This document shows, in pieces, positions 50,982 through 59,251 of a stretch of DNA of 64,000 nt. This DNA is from Stutzerimonas stutzeri (GTDB lineage Bacteria > Pseudomonadota > Gammaproteobacteria > Pseudomonadales > Pseudomonadaceae), in contig NZ_CP073105.1 of assembly GCF_018138085.1 (NCBI RefSeq), forward strand, positions 1,426,001 through 1,490,000, in the 5' to 3' direction. The notes under the pieces are model-generated. The model ran no database searches. It saw only the letters and a program-made list of their open reading frames with translations, and was not told the DNA's origin. Numbering within the stretch: the first letter of the stretch is position 1; each line of letters begins with the position of its first letter. The translations under genes and the position numbers were made by a program.

Positions 50982-51018
50982 AATGCAGATCTAAAGCGAG
51001 CATGAGTTAGGGATCTGC

Positions 51019-51813
51019 ATGAATAGCAACGAAATTTTAGACCTTGGTGAACAGCAGAAGGCCAACGGTGCCGTCCTTGTCAAACCGGTGGCCAATGCGA
51101 TTCGTATCTTGCGGCATCTGAGCCAGGTCGGGACGCCTGAGCGCTCCGTTGATATCGCACGCCAGCTTTCAATCAATCCAAGCACATGCTTCAACATCCT
51201 GCGCACATTGGTCGCTGAAGACGTGGTGGATTTCAATCTCATGTCAAAGCGCTATTCGGCGGGGATAGGGCTGGCGCGTCTCGTTGAGCAGTTGGTCACC
51301 CAGGGGCAGCGGGTGCAGCTGGCGAAGCCGTTGTTACAAAGCCTGGCTGCGAGGCAGAGCATCACTGTTACGTTGTGGCGGCGCCTGGGTGCGGACCGCA
51401 TTGTGATCGTCAGTTCCGCGGCGAGCCCCACAGACGTTCGAATCGATATGGCCGAAGGGCAACGTCTGCCGATGCTGATGGGTGCCAGCGGCAGATTGTT
51501 CGCTACGCAGATCGATCTCGACAGCCCCGAAATACGCGCGACGTACGACAGCATCCGCTGGGCTCGACCGTTGCCTTTCGATATGTACCGGGAAGAAGTA
51601 CGCGAGGCTCAGAAGCGAGGCTGGGCAACAGACGATGGCCATTTCTCCGTGGGCATTCTTGCCGTTGCCGCGCCTGTTTTTTCCCCCGGCGGCAGCATCG
51701 ACTTTACGGTTTCGGCAGTGATGTTCCGCGGTCAGCGTGATGAGGAGGGCATCGCCGAATTGGGCGATGCCCTCGTCGAATTCTGCAGCGAACTGACCAG
51801 CGTTCTCTTCTAG
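51019..51813 (+). CDS. IclR family regulator
   Basis: 264 residues. The winged helix is at about residues 22-80 (ANAIRILRHLSQVG, SVDIARQLSINPSTCFNILRTL), followed by the IclR effector domain with GASGRLFATQ. The start follows AGGGATCTGC. IclR proteins often activate aromatic degradation genes; in the diterpenoid cluster of Pseudomonas the activator DitR is of this type. It sits at the junction of the ferredoxin operon and the thiolase/DUF35 pair, so it is the best positional candidate to control the TACATA-element units, but that is inference. Confidence 0.92.
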   Translation: MNSNEILDLGEQQKANGAVLVKPVANAIRILRHLSQVGTPERSVDIARQLSINPSTCFNILRTLVAEDVVDFNLMSKRYSAGIGLARLVEQLVTQGQRVQLAKPLLQSLAARQSITVTLWRRLGADRIVIVSSAASPTDVRIDMAEGQRLPMLMGASGRLFATQIDLDSPEIRATYDSIRWARPLPFDMYREEVREAQKRGWATDDGHFSVGILAVAAPVFSPGGSIDFTVSAVMFRGQRDEEGIAELGDALVEFCSELTSVLF

Positions 51814-51816
51814 TAA

Positions 51817-53007
51817 CTATTCCCGAACCAGCAAAAGGCTGCCGCCCAATGGGCCACCTCCAGCCGCCACTGCGCAGACTCGGTTCTCCGTAGTCTGCCG
51901 CCCCTCGGCTCGCCCCCATAGCTGCAGGCAGGCCTCATGCACATAGCCCAGGCCGTGGGTGCGGCCGCCGGAAAGCTGGCCGCCATTAGTATTGATAGGT
52001 AGCTCGCCGTCCAGCGCGATACGCTGACCACCCTCGACGAAAGCGCCACTTTCGCCGGTCGGGCAGAGCCCCAGGGCCTCCAGCCAGATCATGGTGAGGA
52101 TGGAAAAGCCGTCGTATAGCTGCGCGGAGTCGACATCCTGGGGGCGATAGTCGGTGCGGTCCCACATCATCCGACCTACGTCGAAAGCCGCCATCTGGGT
52201 GAGCGAGATCTGATCCCACGACCACGGCTGATTCAATGCCGCGCCAATGGATTCGATACGAATCGGCGTATTGCGTGTGTCGCGCGCGGTATCTCGCCGC
52301 GACAGTACGATTGCGGTGGACGCATCGCAATGTACGTCGCAATCGAACATACGCAGTGGAGTCGAGATCATCCGCGATGCCATGTAGTCGTCCATGGTCA
52401 TCGGCGTTCGATAAAGTGCCTTGGGATTACGCATCGCATTTCGGCGACAGGTCAGGGCTATCTGAGCCAGCTGTTCGGGTCGTGTGCCGTACTCATGAAA
52501 ATGGCGCTGCGCATAGAGCGCCATTAGGTTGATGCCGGACATTACGTTGAACGGCGTGAACCATTGCCACGCGAAGCTGCTGTCGCGGCCCTGAGTCTTG
52601 TTGGTGAGCGCGCCAGCCTGCTTGTTCGACATGCGGGCCGATGCTTCGGTGATGGTGCGAAATACCAGAACGTGTTTGCACAGGCCTGCTTCGATTGCCA
52701 TGGCTGCGTTAATCACGCCGGCAAGCGGGCCGGGGCCTTCATAGCCTGCACCGAACCAGTTTACGTTCAGGCCCAGTGTGCTTTTGAGCGCGCTGGGGCC
52801 AACGGGAGAAAAGGGGTCGCCGTTGTTGTTGTCCCCCGGCCAGCACGCGACGCCGTCTATGTCGCTACGCTCCAGGCCTGCGTCGGTAATGGCTTCCAGG
52901 CAGGCGTCAAGCGTCAGGCGCATTGCTGACAGCGAAGATGGGCGACCGATTTCGGACTGTCCGATGCCGGTGATGGCTACTTGTTTATCGTATCGACGAT
53001 CGAACAT
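51817..53007 (-). CDS. Thiolase-like protein (possible retro-aldolase)
   Basis: 396 residues of the non-condensing thiolase/SCP2 group. VAITGIGQSEIG at the start and NTNGGQLSGGRTHG near the end are family marks. Where degradative thiolases have the nucleophilic Cys, this protein reads NWFGAGYEGPGPLAGV with no Cys. That and the DUF35 partner encoded immediately upstream (stop and start codons directly adjacent) resemble the Ltp2-ChsH2 type aldolase that removes the steroid side chain. A role in carbon-carbon cleavage of a CoA-bound side chain or ring fragment is therefore proposed. The dit cluster also has a thiolase-like gene (ditF). Confidence 0.85.
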   Translation of the reverse strand: MFDRRYDKQVAITGIGQSEIGRPSSLSAMRLTLDACLEAITDAGLERSDIDGVACWPGDNNNGDPFSPVGPSALKSTLGLNVNWFGAGYEGPGPLAGVINAAMAIEAGLCKHVLVFRTITEASARMSNKQAGALTNKTQGRDSSFAWQWFTPFNVMSGINLMALYAQRHFHEYGTRPEQLAQIALTCRRNAMRNPKALYRTPMTMDDYMASRMISTPLRMFDCDVHCDASTAIVLSRRDTARDTRNTPIRIESIGAALNQPWSWDQISLTQMAAFDVGRMMWDRTDYRPQDVDSAQLYDGFSILTMIWLEALGLCPTGESGAFVEGGQRIALDGELPINTNGGQLSGGRTHGLGYVHEACLQLWGRAEGRQTTENRVCAVAAGGGPLGGSLLLVRE

Positions 53008-53412
53008 TCATTGATCCCTTTCGAACATGGGCAGCCAGACATCCTCGACGTTCAGGAAGCTGACTCGGACCGGCATGTCGATATGCACCTGTTGCGGATC
53101 CATGCCGATAACGTTACTGACGAAGCGCAGACCCGACTGCTCGACCAACTCAATGATCGCTACGACGTACGGCACGTCGAGTTCGGCAGTCCATGGCTGG
53201 TAGTTAAGCGTGTAGCTCACCACTGTGCCTTTACCGGAGACTGAGCGTGGGCCGACCTCGAAGCTGGCACAGCGAGGACATATGGGACCGGGAGGATGAA
53301 AGAACTGAGAACATGCTTCGCAATGGTGAATCAGCAGTTCGCCTCGCTTGCCGCCCTGCCAGAAGGCGAGGGTATCGGCGTTCAGCGCGGGTAGTTTTCT
53401 AGGCATCGACAT
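53008..53412 (-). CDS. DUF35 OB-fold zinc-ribbon protein
   Basis: 134 residues. The zinc ribbon has two CxxC pairs, CEAC and CPRC, at about residues 32-50, followed by an OB-fold (KGTVVSYTLNYQPW). Such proteins bind thiolase-like partners and in the steroid pathway carry the acyl-CoA. Its TGA is directly followed by the thiolase ATG. No canonical start problems. The promoter is shared with the divergent SDR at 53539. Confidence 0.9.
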   Translation of the reverse strand: MSMPRKLPALNADTLAFWQGGKRGELLIHHCEACSQFFHPPGPICPRCASFEVGPRSVSGKGTVVSYTLNYQPWTAELDVPYVVAIIELVEQSGLRFVSNVIGMDPQQVHIDMPVRVSFLNVEDVWLPMFERDQ

Positions 53413-53451
53413 TCCATCCAGGTGCGCATCTTTCAGTTACGTTATCATTTG

Positions 53452-53478
53452 TACATAAAATCGAAAAGTGTCATATTT
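53452..53478 (+). promoter_or_regulatory. TACATA-type element, copy 2
   Basis: TACATA-AAAT-CGAAAAGTGTC followed by ATATTT. It lies 87 bases before the SDR start codon at 53539, in the divergent gap with the DUF35 gene. Same spacing as copies at 55341 and 62096. Confidence 0.6.
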
Positions 53479-53538
53479 AGTTTCGAGTTGGCACTGCTCC
53501 GAGCGGTGCGTCGTAGAAAAAAACAAGAGGCTTTCAGT

Positions 53539-54240
53539 ATGTCCCAGTCTTTGCAGGACAAGACCGTTGTCGTCACAGGCGGCTTCGGCGTGCTTGGTAG
53601 AACCCTTGGCGATCTGCTTCTGGCCCGAGGTGCCCGCGTGGCACTACTTGACCGCGCCGAGCTGCCCGGCTCATTACCTGAAGCTGCACAACTGCATGCC
53701 ATCGGCGGCGTTGACCTGACGTCCGTTGCCGCGGCAGCGGAGGCATTGAACAGGGTAGTCGAGCATTTCGGACGCATCGATGGGCTGGTCAATGTAGCCG
53801 GCGGTTTCGCCTGGGAAACGCTTGAATCCGGAAGCCTCGACACCTGGGATCGCATGTATCAGATGAACGTGCGCACTGCGGTAGTGGCCTCCCAGGCGGC
53901 GCTGCCTCATCTCACTGCGACTGGCTCGGGGCGGATCGTCAATGTCGGCGCGTTGGCCGCACTCAAAGCGGGCTTGGGCATGGGCGCTTACGCGGCGTCC
54001 AAGGCTGGCGTGGTTCGCCTTACCGAAGCGCTGGCAGAGGAGGTCAAGGATCGGGGCGTCACTGTCAATGCCGTGCTGCCAAGTATCATCGATACGCCGA
54101 CCAACCGTGCCGACATGCCGGACTCCGATCCGGGTCGTTGGGTATCGCCAACAGCACTGGCATCGGTAATCGCGTTTCTTCTATCGGACGAAGCGGCCCC
54201 CGTAACCGGCGCCTGCCTGCCTGTGAGTGGTCGCGTATGA
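53539..54240 (+). CDS. SDR family oxidoreductase
   Basis: 233 residues from MSQSLQDKTVVVTGG (AAGAGG nine bases upstream). The cofactor motif is GGFGVLG, the catalytic Tyr-x3-Lys is YAASK, and the usual Ser strand reads NVGALAALKAG with Ala at the Ser position. Asp after the second strand (ALLDRAEL) suggests NAD(H). Its stop overlaps the start of the FAH gene (ATGA), so the two are translationally coupled. Confidence 0.85.
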   Translation: MSQSLQDKTVVVTGGFGVLGRTLGDLLLARGARVALLDRAELPGSLPEAAQLHAIGGVDLTSVAAAAEALNRVVEHFGRIDGLVNVAGGFAWETLESGSLDTWDRMYQMNVRTAVVASQAALPHLTATGSGRIVNVGALAALKAGLGMGAYAASKAGVVRLTEALAEEVKDRGVTVNAVLPSIIDTPTNRADMPDSDPGRWVSPTALASVIAFLLSDEAAPVTGACLPVSGRV

Positions 54241-55235
54241 GGCTCGTAACCTATACCGACAACGCTGGCTTCGAGCGCGCCGGGGCATTGATCGAAAATG
54301 ATGGGCTGATCGTCGATCTGCAGACTGCCTATCGCAGTATGCAAGGTCGTGAGAGCCCCGAATTTGCCAGCGTTCTGGCGTTGATCGAAGGCGGCGAGCA
54401 GGCGCTCGAACAAGGTCGGGCGCTGGTAGCCAAGGCGCCCTCCGGGGCTGTCATCGAACGCGCCACCGTCAAGCTGCGCGCACCGATCCAGCCTCCACCG
54501 CAGATGCGTGACTGCTCATGCTTCGAACTGCACCTGAAACAGAGTTTTGCCGCCGCCAGACGCGCGCGTGCCCTACGTACGCCGGACCCTGAAGCAACGC
54601 TGAAAGCGATGAACACGGGGGCCGATGACCGGGTGATCGAGACCTTCAATCGACAGCCGATCTATTACAAATGCAATCGCTTTGCGGTAGTCGGTATCGA
54701 CGATGAGTTTCAGTGGCCGAGCTTTAGCAAGGCACTGGACTTCGAACTGGAATTTGGCTGCTACATCGGAAAGCGTGGCAAGGATATAAGCCGTGATACG
54801 GCCCGCTCGCATATCGTTGGTTACACCATTTTCAACGACATGAGCGCGCGCGACGCTCAGGCGAAAGAAATGTCCGGAATGCTCGGCCCTGCCAAGAGCA
54901 AGGACTTCGATACGGCCAACATCATGGGTCCGTGCCTGGTCACCGCTGACGAGCTGGGCGACCCCTATGACCTGGACATGGTGGCGCGGGTAAATGGCGA
55001 AGAATGGGGGCGCGGCAACACCCGAGACATGCGCTGGCAGTTCGAAGATGTCATCGCTCATGTTTCACGTTCGGAAACCCTGTACCCCGGTGAATTTCTC
55101 GGTTCCGGCACTGTGGGCAATGGTTGCGGGTTGGAGCAGTTGCGTTATCTCAAGCCAGGAGACTTGGTGGAGCTGGAAGTGCAGGGCATCGGTGTGCTGC
55201 GAACCCGTGTTGGCACCGCCACGAACTACGCCTGA
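54237..55235 (+). CDS. FAH-family hydrolase (copy 2)
   Basis: 332 residues from MRLVTYTDNAGFE, the ATG overlapping the SDR stop. Metal-site segments are LDFELEFGCYIG and GYTIFNDMSARDAQ. It belongs to a longer FAH subgroup than those at 48404 and 63213, with an extra N-terminal region of about 80 residues and a PQMRDCSCFELHLKQSF segment. Likely cleaves or isomerises an oxo-acid from ring opening. Followed by the promoter of the Rieske alpha gene. Confidence 0.9.
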   Translation: MRLVTYTDNAGFERAGALIENDGLIVDLQTAYRSMQGRESPEFASVLALIEGGEQALEQGRALVAKAPSGAVIERATVKLRAPIQPPPQMRDCSCFELHLKQSFAAARRARALRTPDPEATLKAMNTGADDRVIETFNRQPIYYKCNRFAVVGIDDEFQWPSFSKALDFELEFGCYIGKRGKDISRDTARSHIVGYTIFNDMSARDAQAKEMSGMLGPAKSKDFDTANIMGPCLVTADELGDPYDLDMVARVNGEEWGRGNTRDMRWQFEDVIAHVSRSETLYPGEFLGSGTVGNGCGLEQLRYLKPGDLVELEVQGIGVLRTRVGTATNYA

Positions 55236-55340
55236 GGTAGTGGCCTGTTTTTGGTCAGTTGGCCTGGCTCAAACCTCAAGCTAGTCATGCCGGTTTATTT
55301 CAGCAGCAAGATGTCACATATAGAACGTGGACATCTGGTA

Positions 55341-55368
55341 TACATATTGACGAAAAGTGTCTTATATT
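55341..55368 (+). promoter_or_regulatory. TACATA-type element, copy 3
   Basis: TACATA-TTGA-CGAAAAGTGTC followed by TTATATT; eleven bases from C to C are identical to copy 2. An extended -10-like TGGTATACAT overlaps its left end, so the element may span the transcription start. It begins 80 bases upstream of the Rieske alpha start. Confidence 0.65.
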
Positions 55369-55420
55369 CGACCTGTCTCAATCGCCCTCGGCGGCTATGC
55401 CCTATAAACAGGAGGCAATC

Positions 55421-56827
55421 ATGCTAACAACAACGAGCCCCGTATTGTCCGACGGAACCAAGGTCTCGGATCTTATCTACCCAGCGACACGTGAAGTACA
55501 GATGCGGGTCCTTAGCGACCGGGAAATCTACGAGCTGGAAATGGAAAAGATCTTCGGCAAGATCTGGGTCCTGCTTGGCCACGAATCTGAAATCCCTAAC
55601 TCCGGCGATTTCATCGTGCGCGACATGGGCTCGGATTCGGTGATCGCCGCCCGAACTAAAGAGGGCGAAGTTCACGTCTCGCTCAATGTTTGCCCACACC
55701 GCGGCATGCGCATCAGCACCGCCGATTGCGGTAATACGCAGATTCACAAGTGCATCTACCATGGTTGGGCGTTCCGGCCAAACGGTGACTTCATCGGCTC
55801 GCCGGTCGAGCGCGAGTGTATGCATGGCAAGATGATGGCCAAGGAAGAGCTGGGTCTGAAAAAGGCGCGGGTAACACTTTATGGCGGTTTGATCTTCGCA
55901 ACCTGGAACGTAGACGGCCCGTCTTTCGATGACTTCCTCGGCGATGCCAAATGGTATTACGACATGCTCTTCTGCCGCAGCGACAAGGGCATGGAGGTGT
56001 TGGGCCCACCGCAGCGGTTCATCGTGAACGCGAACTGGAAGACCGCTGGCGAGCAGTCCGCCGCCGATGGTTTCCATACTCTCACCTTGCACCGCTGGCT
56101 GGGTGAAGTGGGCAACTATGCTAAAAAAGGCGAAGGCGAGGGGGAAGGTACTGACCTGAGTCCGGAAATGATCGGCGTTGAGATTAGCTCCCCGCACGGC
56201 CATGCACTGCGTTGCATTGATCTGGCGCGCAAGATCAAGCGCCTGACTGGCCTAGACCCGGCGACCTTGTCGGTCCAGGAAAAACTGAACGCGCTGCCAC
56301 CTGCTGGCATGACTCGTGACATGGTCGAACAACTCGCGCGTAACCTTAGTGAAGATCAGCTCAAGGTGTTGACAAGCATGCCGCCGCAGGTGGGAGGCAT
56401 GTTTCCGAATATCTTGTTTGGTTTCGTATATATCCCGCAGCCGGATGGCAGCGTGGTTGGTTCCATGACTCTGCATGCCTATGTTCCTCAAGGGCCGGAC
56501 AAGCTTGAGTTTGTCAATTGGGTGTTCGCCGAGAAGGATGCGCCGCCAGAGCTTCGTGAAAAAATGCTTAAGCAGACTATCCAGCTTTTCGGCACATCCG
56601 GCATGGTTGAGCAGGACGACTCCGATACTTGGCCACACATGACTCACGCCGCGAAGGGCGCGATGGGGCGCAAGAGCACTCTGAAGTATCAAGCCTGCTT
56701 CGAAACCGGCGCCCCGGAAGGATGGCCTGGCCCTGGCATCGTCAATGAAGGCTTTACCAAAGACGATACCCAGTGGCACTGGTGGCAGTACTGGCATGAG
56801 CTGATGACCGCTTCAGACGAAAAATAA
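55421..56827 (+). CDS. Rieske ring-hydroxylating dioxygenase alpha subunit (module 2)
   Basis: 468 residues from MLTTTSPVLSD, CAGGAGG just upstream; the open frame to 55259 is not coding. Rieske ligands Cys91, His93, Cys111 and His114; iron site Asp216, His219, His224 and the EQDDSDTW Asp near residue 390. All at the same numbers as in module 1 (36869-38266), and the two agree over most of their length, so they are duplicates that have diverged. The enzyme forms a cis-dihydrodiol. With the 3Fe-4S ferredoxin and IclR regulator encoded nearby, this resembles the dit oxygenase arrangement. Confidence 0.95.
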   Translation: MLTTTSPVLSDGTKVSDLIYPATREVQMRVLSDREIYELEMEKIFGKIWVLLGHESEIPNSGDFIVRDMGSDSVIAARTKEGEVHVSLNVCPHRGMRISTADCGNTQIHKCIYHGWAFRPNGDFIGSPVERECMHGKMMAKEELGLKKARVTLYGGLIFATWNVDGPSFDDFLGDAKWYYDMLFCRSDKGMEVLGPPQRFIVNANWKTAGEQSAADGFHTLTLHRWLGEVGNYAKKGEGEGEGTDLSPEMIGVEISSPHGHALRCIDLARKIKRLTGLDPATLSVQEKLNALPPAGMTRDMVEQLARNLSEDQLKVLTSMPPQVGGMFPNILFGFVYIPQPDGSVVGSMTLHAYVPQGPDKLEFVNWVFAEKDAPPELREKMLKQTIQLFGTSGMVEQDDSDTWPHMTHAAKGAMGRKSTLKYQACFETGAPEGWPGPGIVNEGFTKDDTQWHWWQYWHELMTASDEK

Positions 56828-56873
56828 GCGCTCGCTGGCCGGGTCATGACAATAAAAAGTAATGGAGATTTCC

Positions 56874-57449
56874 ATGGCAGAAGTTCAACAACGCGGCGAG
56901 GACCAGATCCAGCCGGGCTCTCCGATCGGTATCAAGCGTGTGCCGGTCGGGGCGGATATTTACAACCAAGTCGTGACATTCCTCTATGAGGAAGCAACGC
57001 TACTGGATCAAATTCGTTTGCAGGAGTGGGCAGCACGGCTTGATACCGATCTGATCTATACCGTACCGCTGCGGCATACCCGCACCCAGTCCGAGCTGTC
57101 CGCGAGCATCGTGCGTTCTGTTCAGCATTACCACGACGACTATCGGTCGATCATGGGGCGTGTGCTTCGCCTTTCCGGCAAGAGTGCCTGGGCGGAAGAC
57201 CCGCCGTCGCGTACCCGACGGTTGGTGACGAACGTGTTCGTCGAGGAAACCGCCAACCCTGATGAGTATGTGGTGACCAGTTATCTGCTGTTGACGCGCA
57301 GCCGGTTCAAGGACCACCACGTCGACATCATCAGTGGTGAACGTCGCGACGTGCTGCGTATGCGCGAAGATGGCTTCAAGCTGGCGCGGCGCGAAGTCAT
57401 TATCGACCAGGCCGTTCTGGGCACTCCAAACCTCGCTGTATTCCTCTGA
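56874..57449 (+). CDS. Ring-hydroxylating dioxygenase beta subunit (module 2)
   Basis: 191 residues from MAEVQQRGEDQ (ATG 56874, GGAG upstream; ATG 56862 gives four more residues). VTFLYEEATLLDQIRLQEWAA and VLGTPNLAVFL are the family marks, closely matching 36223-36798. Follows the alpha gene by 46 bases and ends before a terminator. Confidence 0.92.
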   Translation: MAEVQQRGEDQIQPGSPIGIKRVPVGADIYNQVVTFLYEEATLLDQIRLQEWAARLDTDLIYTVPLRHTRTQSELSASIVRSVQHYHDDYRSIMGRVLRLSGKSAWAEDPPSRTRRLVTNVFVEETANPDEYVVTSYLLLTRSRFKDHHVDIISGERRDVLRMREDGFKLARREVIIDQAVLGTPNLAVFL

Positions 57450-57455
57450 TGACGA

Positions 57456-57482
57456 GCCCGCACCTCTTTCGGGGTGCGGGCC
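57456..57482 (+). terminator. Stem-loop terminator after Rieske module 2
   Basis: GCCCGCACC and GGTGCGGGC form a nine-base perfect stem with a loop of eight. It lies seven bases after the beta-subunit stop and before the convergent DUF2889 gene; no T run on either side. Confidence 0.65.
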
Positions 57483-57506
57483 GTCTCATGCGCAATGCGT
57501 CCTTCG

Positions 57507-58250
57507 CTATGATCCTCGGCTGTTCAGCCAATCCTGATCACTAGCACACAGTTGTTCTTGCGACGATTCGAAATCCCACGTCGAACCCTTCATCCGTATG
57601 GCTTGTTCGGCCCGTTCGGGTTGCTGGCTATAGCAGAGACCGCTCGGGACTGCATGTGTCTGGCTGTCCAGGTCACGTTCCCGTCCCAACGAAATGAGCG
57701 TACAGCGGCGCAGTATCAAAGCAGCCTCCGCTTCCTCTTCAGGCAGCGTTTGCAATGCCCAGCGCGCCATCCCCTCGCGTAGATTGACTCCGGCGTAAGT
57801 CTCGGGAGCCTCGATAAGCGGACCATTTACGGGCCAGTCCAGTTTCCATTCTTGATCTCGCGTCAAACTCGCGATTGTTCGATTGTCCACCCGGCCAGGA
57901 ATCTCGATATCGTAACGACGCCTGCGACTCTGACGGGCAGCTGCGGCAATTGCCAGCCCTGCCAGATCGAGTAGATGCGTGCACTGGTGCGTTGCGTCCG
58001 TCTGGCGTGTCACCGAATGGGCGACCCGGCTGAGCTGCATGCCGACCAGGCGTTCAAGGGGCTCGGTTGCCTGCAGGCAGGCGGTATAGGGATATCGGAG
58101 CGCTTCGCCGCCAATCGCGATCAGCACGCCAGCCTGGTAACGCGCCCACACGCGAAAGTGGTGGAAGTCATCTTCGAGGGCTGCGCGAACTTCGCCTTCG
58201 TCGTGTTCTTCACTGGTCACTATGTCCACTCGGCGGCGAAACGTACCCAT
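57507..58250 (-). CDS. DUF2889 family protein
   Basis: 247 residues from MGTFRRRVDIVTSEEH (AAAAGGATAACAAG before the ATG); the frame to 58310 is not supported. It has LEDDFHHFRVWARYQAGVLIAIGGEA and a Tyr-Pro-Tyr-Thr-Ala-Cys segment followed by LERLVGM, as in DUF2889 proteins. The function of the family is not known, but it is often found in degradation clusters for aromatic and terpenoid compounds. It is convergent with the Rieske beta gene and divergent from an SDR. Confidence 0.75.
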   Translation of the reverse strand: MGTFRRRVDIVTSEEHDEGEVRAALEDDFHHFRVWARYQAGVLIAIGGEALRYPYTACLQATEPLERLVGMQLSRVAHSVTRQTDATHQCTHLLDLAGLAIAAAARQSRRRRYDIEIPGRVDNRTIASLTRDQEWKLDWPVNGPLIEAPETYAGVNLREGMARWALQTLPEEEAEAALILRRCTLISLGRERDLDSQTHAVPSGLCYSQQPERAEQAIRMKGSTWDFESSQEQLCASDQDWLNSRGS

Positions 58251-58352
58251 CTTGTTATCCTTTTTTGCTGAATAATGCCTGGTAGTGCGGAAAAGAGTAT
58301 ATTTGAACACTATAGTTAAAAATGTCTATCTAACAACAAGAAAGGAGTGGCT

Positions 58353-59153
58353 ATGAAACTGCTAAGAGAGCGTGTAGCGCTTATCACTGGCGCGGGCGGA
58401 GGTATAGGTCGTGGTGTGGCGTTGAGCTTCGCCAAGGCGGGCGCTGCGGTGGTAGTTGCAGAGCTGGACGAACAAAGCGGCGCAGCCGTTGCGCAAGAGC
58501 TGAAAGCGTTGGGCGCCAGGGCGCTCTTTGTGAAGACCGATGTTTCCAGCAAGGAAGACATCGAGGCGGCCATTCAGGCTGCCGTGGATGAATTCGGTGG
58601 GCTCGATGTCCTGGTGAACAACGCCTTCGCGCCTACGCCCAACGTCCTGCTTGAAGATAAGACCGATGAGATGCTGGCTCAAACGCTTAACTCCACGGTA
58701 TGGGCGGCCTGGTGGGCGATGAAGGCTGCGCTGCCTCATATGAAGGCACGCGGCGGTGGAAAGATAGTCAACTTCTACTCAATCGACACCGAGATCGGTG
58801 CGTGGCTGCATGGCGATTACAACACCGCTAAATCAGCCATTGTCGGCCTGACCCGCAGCGCTGCGTCGGAGTGGGGGCGGTTCAACATTTGCGTTAATGC
58901 CGTAGCGCCCACAGCCATGGGGGCTACTTTCCACAAGCTGGCGGCGGAAAACCCAGGGTTCGCCGAAATGTCGGCCTCGATGCGGCCATTGGGGCGCTGT
59001 GGCGATCCGGAGGAGGACATCGGCCCGGTGGTTGTCTTCCTGGCGTCGGAGATGTCGCGTTTCATTACTGGCGAGACCATTCACGTGGATGGCGGCCTGC
59101 ATTTGCCGGGTTACAACTCACGCCCGAAAGACGTTCCCGTTCGGGAGTACTGA
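58353..59153 (+). CDS. SDR family oxidoreductase
   Basis: 266 residues; the ATG at 58353 has AAAGGAG upstream (GTG at 58347 is less likely). GAGGGIG cofactor motif, VNNAFAPT, catalytic YNTAK with FYSIDTE upstream. Glu after the second strand (VVAELDE) suggests NAD(H). It is a single-gene unit between divergent DUF2889 and convergent ligase genes. An imperfect relative of the TACATA element (AAAAATGTCTATCTAAC) is just upstream at about 58318-58334. Confidence 0.85.
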   Translation: MKLLRERVALITGAGGGIGRGVALSFAKAGAAVVVAELDEQSGAAVAQELKALGARALFVKTDVSSKEDIEAAIQAAVDEFGGLDVLVNNAFAPTPNVLLEDKTDEMLAQTLNSTVWAAWWAMKAALPHMKARGGGKIVNFYSIDTEIGAWLHGDYNTAKSAIVGLTRSAASEWGRFNICVNAVAPTAMGATFHKLAAENPGFAEMSASMRPLGRCGDPEEDIGPVVVFLASEMSRFITGETIHVDGGLHLPGYNSRPKDVPVREY

Positions 59154-59159
59154 AACACG

Positions 59160-59241
59160 GTGGGCGCAGCTCTCGCTGCGCCCACACGCTAATTCCGATT
59201 CGTTGCTTTGCTAGGTAGGGAAGGGGCTGTGCGCAGCCCCT
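59160..59241. terminator. Two stem-loops between convergent genes
   Basis: GTGGGCGCAG/CTGCGCCCAC (59160-59185) and AGGGGCTG/CAGCCCCT (59222-59241) are perfect stems. They sit between the SDR and ligase stops and likely act in both directions. T runs are absent. Confidence 0.65.
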
Positions 59242-59251
59242 CGCAGCGGAC

